Shown: piece by piece, positions 1-5,104 of the stretch | Numbering within the stretch: position 1 is the stretch's first letter | How the letters are laid out: every line of letters begins with the position of its first letter | Source of the DNA: Acidimicrobiaceae bacterium | Lineage (GTDB): Bacteria; Actinomycetota; Acidimicrobiia; Acidimicrobiales; UBA8190 | DNA: 5,104 bases | Assembly (NCBI GenBank): GCA_003131945.1 | Contig: PKWD01000424.1 | Location: 2,048-7,151 of the forward strand | Reading direction: 5' to 3' | The notes under the pieces: model-generated | What the model was told of the DNA's origin: nothing | Database searches by the model: none | The model's input: only the letters and a program-made list of their open reading frames with translations | Position numbers and translations under genes: made by a program

Positions 1-1
1 A

Positions 2-670
2 GTACGCAACGACGTGGCGCCGATCGGTCTCGGCAAGGGAGATGCTCTCCTCGTTGTCGACATGGTCACTTCGCTCGGAGGCATCGAGGTCGATGTGGAT
101 GCCTGGGGGGTCGACATCGCCTACAGCGGGACGCAGAAGTGCTTGGGAGTACCGCCGGGCCTCGCCCCGCTGACGGTGGGGGACCGGGCAAGGGCACGAA
201 TCGTCGAACAGCCGTCCTCGTGGTACTTCGACCTGAATCTGCTGTCTCGGTACGTCGAGTCGGACGGTGGTCGTGTTTACCACCACACGGCACCGGTGGC
301 CATGGTCTATGCCCTGCACGCCGGGCTCGGAGCTCTCCTCGATGAAGGCCTTGAAGCGTCATGGGCGCGCCACGAGAGATGTGGGCGTCTCCTTCAGGAT
401 GGTCTGGAGTCGATGGGACTGCAGCTAGTGGCACCTGCGGACCATCGCCTGCCTCAATTGACGACGGTCTGGGTTCCGGACGACCTTCCACCGGGTATTG
501 ACGAGGCAAGCGTTCGGCGATTGCTGCTGGCGAACTTCGGCATCGAGATTGGAGCCGGTGTGGGTCCCCAGGCTGGAAAGGTCTGGCGCATCGGATGTAT
601 GGGGCACACGGCACGACGTCGCAACGTAACTCTCCTGTTGGCCGCTCTCGGAGAGGTCCTGGGACGGTGA
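2..670 (+). CDS. Class V PLP aminotransferase, alanine/serine-glyoxylate type (5' truncated by window edge)
   Basis: This is the C-terminal part, about 222 residues, of a fold-type I aminotransferase of the alanine-glyoxylate / serine-pyruvate group. The family is usually about 380-400 residues, so the N-terminal third or more lies before the window. The frame is open from base 2; the GTG at 14 is internal, not a start. The block LLVVDMVTSLGG supplies the Asp (codon 59-61) that contacts the PLP pyridine nitrogen. SGTQKCLGVPPG holds the Schiff-base lysine (codon 137-139). GKVWRIGCMG near the C-terminus carries the Arg that binds the substrate carboxylate. Such enzymes are cytosolic and move an amino group from alanine, serine or a related donor to glyoxylate or pyruvate. 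The sequence does not decide between AGT, SPT and ureidoglycine-glyoxylate activity. The stop TGA (668-670) overlaps the GTG start of the next gene, so the two are probably cotranscribed. Family assignment is firm; substrate is inference. Confidence 0.9.
   Translation, partial: VRNDVAPIGLGKGDALLVVDMVTSLGGIEVDVDAWGVDIAYSGTQKCLGVPPGLAPLTVGDRARARIVEQPSSWYFDLNLLSRYVESDGGRVYHHTAPVAMVYALHAGLGALLDEGLEASWARHERCGRLLQDGLESMGLQLVAPADHRLPQLTTVWVPDDLPPGIDEASVRRLLLANFGIEIGAGVGPQAGKVWRIGCMGHTARRRNVTLLLAALGEVLGR
650..656 (+). promoter_or_regulatory. Ribosome binding site for the GNAT gene
   Basis: GGAGAGG lies 10 bases before the GTG at 667, inside the end of the aminotransferase gene. It supports 667 as the start over the ATG at 595, which sits deep inside the upstream gene and would add 24 residues with no acetyltransferase character. 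Confidence 0.6.
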
Positions 671-1287
671 GCGCACGCGGGGCGAGGGTAAGTCCGCTCG
701 AGCTGAGCGGTTGGCGCGTCCGCCTGCGGACCCTGACGGAGGGAGACTACGGCGAGTGGTTCGAGGTCAGGGCCCGCTGCCGGGACTGGCTCGTCCCCTG
801 GGAGCCTCGTCCCGACGGCTCGCCTACGACCCCCGAGGACAGGGCGAGCTTCGTGGCCCGGTGTGCGGCCCGCGAGCGTGAGCGACAGATGGGTACCGGC
901 TACGGGTTCGGTATCTTCGTGGAAGGCAGGTTGGCCGGCGAGATCACCTTGTCGTCCATCCAGCGGGGCCCGTTCCAGAATGCATTCGTCGGCTATTGGA
1001 TCGACAAGGCGACGGCCGGCAAGGGTCTGGCGCCCGAGGCGACGGTAGCGGTGCTGAGGTTTGCCTTCGAGGAGCTGGCGCTGCATCGGATTGAAGTCGC
1101 CATCGTTCCGCGCAATAGCGCCAGCAGACGCGTGGTCGAGAAGCTCGACCTCCGTGAAGAAGGCGTTGCCCTGCGTTACCTCGAGATCGATGGTCGGTGG
1201 GAGGACCATGTCCGGTACGCCGTCACATCCGAGGAATGGACAGAACGGCGCGGTGAGTTGATCCAGACCTGGCTCACTCGGGTCTGA
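667..1287 (+). CDS. GNAT N-acetyltransferase, RimJ/RimL-like
   Basis: This encodes 206 residues, a normal length for the RimJ/RimL branch of GNAT acetyltransferases (acetyltransf_3 type). These use acetyl-CoA to acetylate the N-terminal amine of ribosomal proteins (S5 for RimJ, L12 for RimL) or, in many homologues, other amines. The N-terminus has the usual strand 'ELSGWRVRLRTLTEGD', then a helix rich in Arg/Trp. The core 'GFGIFVEGRLAGEITLSSI' is followed by 'GYWIDKATAGKGLAPEA', in which A-G-K-G (G118, G120) is the acetyl-CoA pyrophosphate loop. After it come 'LHRIEVAIVPRNSASRRVVEKL', the classic motif B with Asn and Ser, and a final 'YLEIDGRWEDHVRYAVTSEEW'. The GTG start overlaps the preceding stop as GTGA, suggesting translational coupling with the aminotransferase. 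It ends 5 bases from the oppositely oriented SDR gene. Fold assignment is strong; the acceptor substrate is unknown. Confidence 0.88.
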   Translation: MSARGARVSPLELSGWRVRLRTLTEGDYGEWFEVRARCRDWLVPWEPRPDGSPTTPEDRASFVARCAARERERQMGTGYGFGIFVEGRLAGEITLSSIQRGPFQNAFVGYWIDKATAGKGLAPEATVAVLRFAFEELALHRIEVAIVPRNSASRRVVEKLDLREEGVALRYLEIDGRWEDHVRYAVTSEEWTERRGELIQTWLTRV

Positions 1288-1292
1288 CCTGT

Positions 1293-2342
1293 CTACGTGT
1301 CGCCGGCGACGTGCACCACAGCGGAGGAATGGCGGAAGAACTGCTCGATGTCCTGCTCGTAGGTGTACGACGCTGGTGGTTTCCCCACGCTCCGGCGTAG
1401 TCGCAGGGCACGGATGAAGTTTTCGACAGTCCCGGCTGAGGTGTAGCGGCACGTGAATCCCGTCTTGGCCAGGCGGGATGTATCGACTCCTCGCCCATAT
1501 CGCAGGAGGCCCCCGAGCTCGGGTGGGAAGTCCACCAGTCCGAGTCGTACCATCGGTGACGCCGCGCTCAGCGTGGCCACAGGGGGGAAGGGGAGGAGTC
1601 GGGTGCCACACATCTCCGCCACCTCGCTCCAAGGGAGCTTGCCGGCACCGGCGACGTTGTAGAGGCCGGGCACACGGTGCCGGGTGACGTGCTCGAGGCA
1701 GCGAACGACGTCGTCCTCCTCGACGAACTGCAGGAGCGGGTCGTATCCCGCCACCGACGGGCAGAGAGAACGCGAAAGGTTGGCACTGATCGGCGTCACG
1801 ATGTCGGTGCCGAGCACGTTGGCGAAGCGAAGGACCGTGACCACGGTGGCCGGGTTGTCCTCGGCGAAGTCACGGACGAGTCCTTCGACTTCGAGAAGTG
1901 ACCTCTCGACGCGGGTGCGGGCGGGGGACGTGCGTGACATCTCCTCCCGGAACCACGCCGGGTCGGTCGACGCCGATCCGTAGACCAACGTGGAGGACTT
2001 CACGACGACCTGGCGGACCGGCGACCCAGTCTGCCCGGCGGCAGCGAGGAGGTTCATGGTCCCGATGACGTTGATCTCGTGCAGGGCTCGTCCCGAGGCG
2101 CGGGTGGAATCGGTCACCAAGAAGGTATGGACGATCGTATCCACCTGCGTGGCACGCACGATGCGAGACAGGATCGAGTAGGTCTGGTCGGCCCGGACGA
2201 ACTCGGTACGCTCCAGCGAGACCGACGGTTCGCGCGTGCCCATGCCGAGGATCATCTCGACTTCGGGGTCGGACTCGAGGGCTTGCGCCATGCGCCCTCC
2301 CCAGAAGCTGTCGAGCCCTGTGATGAGGACGCGCCGCCCCAT
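1293..2342 (-). CDS. NAD-dependent epimerase/dehydratase-like extended SDR protein (GalE2/Rv0501-like)
   Basis: The product is 349 residues, the usual size of an extended short-chain dehydrogenase (sugar epimerase/dehydratase superfamily). The N-terminal Rossmann start is VLITGLDSFWGG (residues 5-16): the TG and last Gly of TGxxGxxG are kept but the middle Gly is Ser12. FVRAD (48-52) is the usual Asp after the third strand, VDTIVH (67-72) the fourth strand, HEINVIGTMNLL (88-99) the Asn helix, and VVVKSSTLVYGS (112-123) the fifth strand with the active-site Ser/Thr. The expected Tyr-xxx-Lys about 25-30 residues later is absent: residues 139-153 contain neither Tyr nor Lys. LRFANVLG (171-178) and the C-terminal substrate lobe are normal. 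As I recall, mycobacterial GalE2 (Rv0501) has the same altered sites, so a true UDP-galactose epimerase role is doubtful. ATG at 2342 lies 5 bases after the acyltransferase stop with no clear Shine-Dalgarno, implying coupled translation. Stop is TAG. Confidence 0.88.
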   Translation of the reverse strand: MGRRVLITGLDSFWGGRMAQALESDPEVEMILGMGTREPSVSLERTEFVRADQTYSILSRIVRATQVDTIVHTFLVTDSTRASGRALHEINVIGTMNLLAAAGQTGSPVRQVVVKSSTLVYGSASTDPAWFREEMSRTSPARTRVERSLLEVEGLVRDFAEDNPATVVTVLRFANVLGTDIVTPISANLSRSLCPSVAGYDPLLQFVEEDDVVRCLEHVTRHRVPGLYNVAGAGKLPWSEVAEMCGTRLLPFPPVATLSAASPMVRLGLVDFPPELGGLLRYGRGVDTSRLAKTGFTCRYTSAGTVENFIRALRLRRSVGKPPASYTYEQDIEQFFRHSSAVVHVAGDT

Positions 2343-2347
2343 TGGAG

Positions 2348-3229
2348 TCAGCCGAACCAGACGCTGCGGCGTTCGCGCAACATTTCGTACAAGGTCTCCT
2401 GGAGGTGCATGCGGATGGTCTCCGCCTCTTCCATTACGCGGCTCTTCGAGTAGCGCTCCTGCGCGGGCGGGACATTGAAGGTCACAGGGTCGAGGACACG
2501 CAGCTTGAACTTGGCCGGGAAGTAGAGACCGAGCCCGAGAGGTCCGAAAGCCAACATGTTGGCCGTGACGGGAAAGTAGGGCACGCCGAGAACCTTGGCC
2601 AGCCGGGGTACGCGAAAGAGGATCGGCATGGATTCTTCGGCGCCGACGACGGCGATGGGGATCACAGGCACGCCCGCCCGCATGGCGATCTCGATGAAGC
2701 CGCCTCGACCGAAACGTCTCAGGCGATAGCGGTCGGTGTAGGTCTTCGACGGCCCCTTTGTCCCCTCAGGGAAGACGAGGACGAGGTCTCCTTGGTCCCG
2801 CAGGATCCGGCGGGCGTTGTCGGGATGAGCTGGCACACCACCGGCGCGTGCCCACATCGTCCCGATCCACGGTGCCTCGCGGAAGAAGTAGTCGGCCAAG
2901 CCGTAGACGGGCCGACCGAGCTCCTCCTCGATGCCGTGCATTATCACGGGGGCGTCGGACGGGATGGCGCCCGCATGGTTGGCCACCAAGAGGGCTCCGC
3001 CAGTCTTCGGGATCTTCTCGAGGCCCTCCCACTCCACTCGGAACCAGTGCTTGTACAGAGGTGCGTACACCTTCCGAGCCAAGCTTCGGATGTGCTCGGA
3101 ACGTCCCCATTCGTCGACATCCGACAGACGGTGCCCGGCGATCGTTTCGTCGTCGGGGCGGGGCAGGGGAACGAGAGCGGCACGGTGCTCGCGCTGGGCT
3201 GTCTCTCTACCAGTGGCCATCGGGGTCAT
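2348..3229 (-). CDS. PlsC-like lysophospholipid/glycerolipid acyltransferase (Rv0502-like)
   Basis: The 293-residue product belongs to the LPLAT (PlsC) acyltransferase superfamily, which transfers fatty acyl groups to glycerolipids or related acceptors at the inner membrane face. Seen in the sequence: FRVEWEGLEKIPKTGGALLVANH (63-85) leads into block I, whose Asn84-His85 is followed by Asp92. The spacing is therefore H-x6-D, not the classic H-x4-D. RPVYGLADYFFREAPWIG (106-123) is the acceptor-side segment. VFPEGTKG (152-159) is block III, and GVPVIPIAVVGAEES (186-200) is block IV. The C-terminus ends in a charged helix. No strong transmembrane segment is evident, so it is probably peripheral. 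ATG at 3229 is preferred over ATG at 3220 because AGGTGG lies 9 bases before it. It is the first gene of a pair with the SDR protein downstream; I recall the same two families adjacent in mycobacteria as Rv0501-Rv0502, there in the opposite order. Substrate unknown. Confidence 0.88.
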   Translation of the reverse strand: MTPMATGRETAQREHRAALVPLPRPDDETIAGHRLSDVDEWGRSEHIRSLARKVYAPLYKHWFRVEWEGLEKIPKTGGALLVANHAGAIPSDAPVIMHGIEEELGRPVYGLADYFFREAPWIGTMWARAGGVPAHPDNARRILRDQGDLVLVFPEGTKGPSKTYTDRYRLRRFGRGGFIEIAMRAGVPVIPIAVVGAEESMPILFRVPRLAKVLGVPYFPVTANMLAFGPLGLGLYFPAKFKLRVLDPVTFNVPPAQERYSKSRVMEEAETIRMHLQETLYEMLRERRSVWFG

Positions 3230-3238
3230 GGTACCCGG

Positions 3239-3244
3239 CCACCT
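3239..3244 (-). promoter_or_regulatory. Ribosome binding site for the acyltransferase gene
   Basis: On the minus strand AGGTGG ends 9 bases before the ATG at 3229, a good spacing. The alternative in-frame ATG at 3220 would be 18 bases away and has no other purine-rich element, so 3229 is the better start. Confidence 0.5.
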
Positions 3245-3264
3245 ACCGGATCATGAAGGGGTCC

Positions 3265-3284
3265 GGCCCAGGTCCGCCTGGGCC
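3265..3284 (-). terminator. Hairpin, probable terminator of the NlpC/P60 gene
   Basis: A perfect 8-bp inverted repeat, GGCCCAGG and CCTGGGCC, encloses a 4-base loop (3273-3276). It starts 29 bases past the stop codon of the P60 gene and before the acyltransferase start. No T-run follows on the minus strand (CCCCTTCATGAT comes after it), as is common for intrinsic terminators in high-GC actinobacteria. It implies that the hydrolase and the acyltransferase/SDR pair are separate transcripts despite their shared direction. A role as an mRNA-stabilising stem or attenuator in the acyltransferase leader is possible. Confidence 0.55.
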
Positions 3285-3313
3285 CCTCGCCGGGTGGCGG
3301 GGGGCGGGGTTCC

Positions 3314-4582
3314 TCAGGGTCGTCCCGCGCTGACCAGGCCGAAGTACCAGATGGGGTCGAACTCGACCAGGGTGCCGGTGTGAGCCGCCTGGATGATCGT
3401 GTCGGCTCCATAAGGGCCTGATCCCACGTACATCACGACGTGATCTACGCCGTCGCCCCCCAGGTCGTAGAACAGCAGATCACCGGGCTGGACCTGGCTG
3501 AGCGGCACCGGAGTGGATTGGTTGCGCTGGTCGGCTGCCGAGTGGACCAGGGAGGCGCCGGCAGCTTGCCAGGCGAGCATGGTCAGCCCCGAACAGTCCA
3601 GGCCGCTCATGCTGGCTCCGCCGTATTCATACGGCACTCCGAGGTACCGCTCGGCCGCCGTCAGGGCGATCGATCCCGAACCCTGGGCGGGTTCAGGGTT
3701 GCCACTGCCGACAACGTTGGTGGCCCCGGCCGACCCTGCTGCCTGATTGGCGGCGTTCGTGGCCGCCGTGGCGGCGGCGGAACCTCCACCGACGGTCTGG
3801 GCGACCTGCGCGTCCTGGGCGGCTTTCTGGGCCGCTTGCTGGCGTGCTGCCGCGGTGACGGCAGCGGCCGCCGCCGCTGCTTGCTGAGCTGCCTCCTGGG
3901 CCGCCTGCTGAGCGATCATCTGAGCCAGGCGCCCTTTGACCTCATAGAGCGTTGTCTCCGCCGCCTTGGTGGCAGTCTGGGCCGACTGATCTGATTGGTG
4001 GACGGCAGCCGTCTCGGTTCCCGCTTGCTGAAGCTCGGAATTCAACGAGCCCTCCGTTGCCGTTAGCTGGTGCTCATCGGACTGTACGGCGGCGACGGCG
4101 GCGTCGATATTGCCGATGGCCGTGTTCTGGTATTGGTCACGCACCGCATCGACACCGGACGTCGACGAGAACATTGTGCTCAGCGCGGTGGCCGGCTCGT
4201 CGTTGACGTACGCATTGATGGCATCTTGCTGAAGCTGGTGGTGGGCGGCACGAGAGCGTGTTTTGTCCGCCACCAGACGAGCCCGGATCTGCGTTAAACG
4301 CCACTGGACTTCTTCGAGGTGGACCGTTGACTGGTCGAACCGCTCGGAGAGGGCGGCCACCTGCTGTTGTTGTTGGGCGATTTGAGCCTCGAGTTCTGTG
4401 ACCTGAGCCTGCGTGGCGGCCTCAGCGGCGTTGCTTTGCGCCGTGGCCTGAGACGCGTTGGACGACGATACGGACGCCGCCGCCGGCCCCGTGGATACGA
4501 GGAGGATGGTCAGCAGCGCCACGGCGCCCCCCGCTACTCGCCAAGTTCTACTCGGTCCGCGTCCGATTACCCCGCCAGTCAC
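3314..4582 (-). CDS. Secreted NlpC/P60 peptidoglycan hydrolase with coiled-coil N-terminus
   Basis: Read from GTG 4582 the product has 422 residues. It begins with a signal peptide: Arg-containing n-region, hydrophobic VAGGAVALLTILLVSTG (about 16-32), and an Ala-rich cleavage region near residue 36. Next is a long helical coiled coil (about 50-220) rich in Gln, Ala and Glu, an extreme Ala/Gln tract (about 222-262), and a flexible Gly/Ala/Asn linker (about 264-304). The C-terminal NlpC/P60 domain (about 305-422) has the catalytic Cys330 in GLDCSGL, His381 in VDHVVMYVG and His401 in IQAAHTG. Such enzymes act outside the cell and cut stem-peptide bonds such as D-Glu-mDAP; the layout resembles RipA/CwlO-type hydrolases whose coiled coil controls activity, for instance through FtsEX. 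GTG 4609 would add 9 residues but has only pyrimidine-rich sequence before it, while GTG 4582 follows AAGGTGG by 5 bases. Residue 96 uses the rare codon TTA (4295-4297). Confidence 0.92.
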   Translation of the reverse strand: MTGGVIGRGPSRTWRVAGGAVALLTILLVSTGPAAASVSSSNASQATAQSNAAEAATQAQVTELEAQIAQQQQQVAALSERFDQSTVHLEEVQWRLTQIRARLVADKTRSRAAHHQLQQDAINAYVNDEPATALSTMFSSTSGVDAVRDQYQNTAIGNIDAAVAAVQSDEHQLTATEGSLNSELQQAGTETAAVHQSDQSAQTATKAAETTLYEVKGRLAQMIAQQAAQEAAQQAAAAAAAVTAAARQQAAQKAAQDAQVAQTVGGGSAAATAATNAANQAAGSAGATNVVGSGNPEPAQGSGSIALTAAERYLGVPYEYGGASMSGLDCSGLTMLAWQAAGASLVHSAADQRNQSTPVPLSQVQPGDLLFYDLGGDGVDHVVMYVGSGPYGADTIIQAAHTGTLVEFDPIWYFGLVSAGRP

Positions 4583-4587
4583 AACAA

Positions 4588-4594
4588 CCACCTT
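4588..4594 (-). promoter_or_regulatory. Ribosome binding site deciding the NlpC/P60 start
   Basis: AAGGTGG on the minus strand differs at one base from the full Shine-Dalgarno AAGGAGG. It ends 5 bases before GTG 4582. The upstream GTG 4609 has CTCCTCTCT directly before it, which cannot pair with 16S rRNA, so the shorter protein, with a more typical n-region in its signal peptide, is favoured. Confidence 0.55.
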
Positions 4595-4609
4595 GTCAAC
4601 AGTAGCCAC

Positions 4610-4873
4610 AGAGAGGAGTCAGGAACAGAGGTCCGGGGGCGATTTTGCCCGTCAGGATCCCCCTCCCAGTCGTCAGAATGGGTCTCGGAACTGCGACCCG
4701 TGCCTAGGTAGACGGGATCTGGCCAGGCCGGCGAATTGGGAGTAGAGCGGCTTCTGGCCTACCGGACGTGGGACAATGTCGGCCCTGAGTATGCCGGGTA
4801 CGCACGATCGGAGTGACGGGCAGGCGGCCTTGGCGTGGGCCAGGTCGTGCCTCCGGAACCGGAACGGCGACTG
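4610..4873. other. Non-coding region between the P60 gene and the tRNA, with short inverted repeats
   Basis: No convincing gene is present here: the open frames are shadows with no family-like features, and two of the minus-strand ones run through the tRNA. The region should carry the P60 promoter and leader on the minus strand and the tRNA promoter on the plus strand, but I find no good -35/-10 pair for either. It contains short inverted repeats: GGGTC/GACCC (4680-4684 and 4695-4699), CCCGT/ACGGG (4697-4701 and 4712-4716), GGGGG/CCCCC (4635-4639 and 4659-4663) and GGGC/GCCC (4637-4640 and 4647-4650). Some share bases and could not form at the same time. Confidence 0.5.
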
Positions 4874-4947
4874 GGGGGTGTAGCCCAATCGGCAGAGGCA
4901 GGGCGCTTAAAACGCCTCCAGTGAGGGTTCGAACCCCTCCACCCCCA
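4874..4947 (+). tRNA. tRNA with UAA anticodon (Leu-type), short variable loop
   Basis: A complete cloverleaf of 74 bases can be drawn. The acceptor GGGGGTG (4874-4880) pairs perfectly with CACCCCC (4940-4946). T8 and A9 follow, then D stem GCC/GGC (4883-4885, 4897-4899) with an 11-base loop CAATCGGCAGA. The anticodon stem is GGGCG/CGCCT with one G-T pair, and the loop CTTAAAA gives anticodon TAA (4908-4910). The variable region is CCAGT, only 5 bases (4918-4922). The T stem GAGGG/CCCTC encloses TTCGAAC. The discriminator is A4947, and CCA is not encoded. The anticodon reads leucine UUA/UUG, and the 3-bp D stem with 11-base loop and A73 match bacterial tRNA-Leu, but a class II long variable arm is missing. 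It is either an unusual tRNA-Leu, a class I tRNA with a changed anticodon, or a tRNA-like gene. That a tRNA-like structure is present is near certain; amino-acid identity is not. Confidence 0.88.
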
Positions 4948-5104
4948 CCCCTTGGGCCACTCCTTCGCCCGCTCTCGCTCGGGACATTTGACCATGGGCC
5001 GCTTTCCACCGGGGCGGCGGTCTCTTGCTTGGTCACTCCGAGGTCTTCTGCCGCGCAACGAGGCGTGTCGACGACGGTCCAATACCGAACGCCGAACGCC
5101 GGCG
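4948..5104. other. Stretch after the tRNA with no recognisable gene
   Basis: Nothing codes convincingly here. Minus-strand frames that cross it also cross the tRNA and read its antisense (RGSNPH-type residues), a usual artefact. A weak inverted repeat CCCG/CGGG (near 4968-4983) is not followed by a T-run, so I do not call it a terminator. At the very end the 7-mer CCGAACG occurs twice in tandem (5085-5098). No attachment-site duplication of the tRNA 3' end is visible inside the window. Confidence 0.4.

Noticed and set aside
454..1632. A 392-codon minus-strand open frame across the aminotransferase, GNAT and SDR genes
   Set aside because: It is antisense to two well-supported genes, is rich in Arg/Pro, and shows no recognisable domain. 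Long spurious frames are usual in high-GC DNA.
2342..3256. A 304-codon plus-strand open frame opposite the acyltransferase
   Set aside because: It mirrors the acyltransferase on the other strand, has His/Asp/Gly-rich composition and no motif; the minus strand carries all conserved acyltransferase blocks.
3246..3266. Inverted repeat CCGGA/TCCGG around TCATGA upstream of the acyltransferase as an operator
   Set aside because: It has only 5-bp arms with an 11-base loop and overlaps the terminator stem; in GC-rich DNA this is easily chance, and no clear promoter is next to it.
4593..4598. TTGACA on the minus strand as a -35 box near the P60 start
   Set aside because: No -10-like hexamer lies 16-18 bases downstream, and it would fall between the two candidate starts, inside the translation start region.
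4610..4870. A c-di-AMP (ydaO-type) riboswitch before the P60 gene
   Set aside because: I looked because such riboswitches precede actinobacterial wall hydrolases, but the conserved blocks I recall are not present in order on the minus strand.
4673..5082. Three minus-strand open frames crossing the tRNA
   Set aside because: They translate the antisense of the tRNA (giving residues such as GSNPH), lack ribosome binding sites and show no domain.
5085..5098. Tandem CCGAACG repeat as a CRISPR or iteron element
   Set aside because: There are only two adjacent copies and no spacers or further copies before the window ends.

Overview
The window reads as chromosomal DNA from a high-GC actinobacterium. 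The evidence is strong G/C bias at third codon positions, frequent GTG starts, an Ala/Gln-rich NlpC/P60 hydrolase with a coiled-coil stalk, and a galE2-like/acyltransferase gene pair resembling Mycobacterium tuberculosis Rv0501/Rv0502 (synteny recalled, not searched). A deep-branching group such as Acidimicrobiia would fit, but this is a guess. No transposase, integrase, CRISPR array or phage gene is visible.

Layout. Positions 2-1287 (+) hold the 3' part of a class V PLP aminotransferase of the alanine/serine-glyoxylate type. It overlaps by GTGA a RimJ/RimL-like GNAT N-acetyltransferase. Five bases later, convergent and on the minus strand, is a two-gene unit read from 3229 down to 1293: a PlsC-like acyltransferase, then a 5-base gap, then an extended-SDR NAD-epimerase-like protein. 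The SDR lacks a recognisable Tyr-xxx-Lys catalytic pair. Upstream of this pair, also on the minus strand, is a secreted NlpC/P60 peptidoglycan hydrolase (3314-4582), separated from the pair by a perfect 8-bp hairpin that probably ends its transcript.

Positions 4583-4873 form a non-coding leader region with several short, partly overlapping inverted repeats. A tRNA gene follows on the plus strand (4874-4947), and the last 157 bases hold nothing I recognise.

The most notable item is the tRNA. It has a UAA (leucine) anticodon, a Leu-type D arm and discriminator A, but a variable region of only 5 nt, where bacterial tRNA-Leu normally has a long variable arm. The only TTA leucine codon I found in any called gene lies in the neighbouring P60 gene. 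The acyltransferase, SDR protein and hydrolase are all plausible envelope-biogenesis functions; the aminotransferase/GNAT pair looks unrelated to them.
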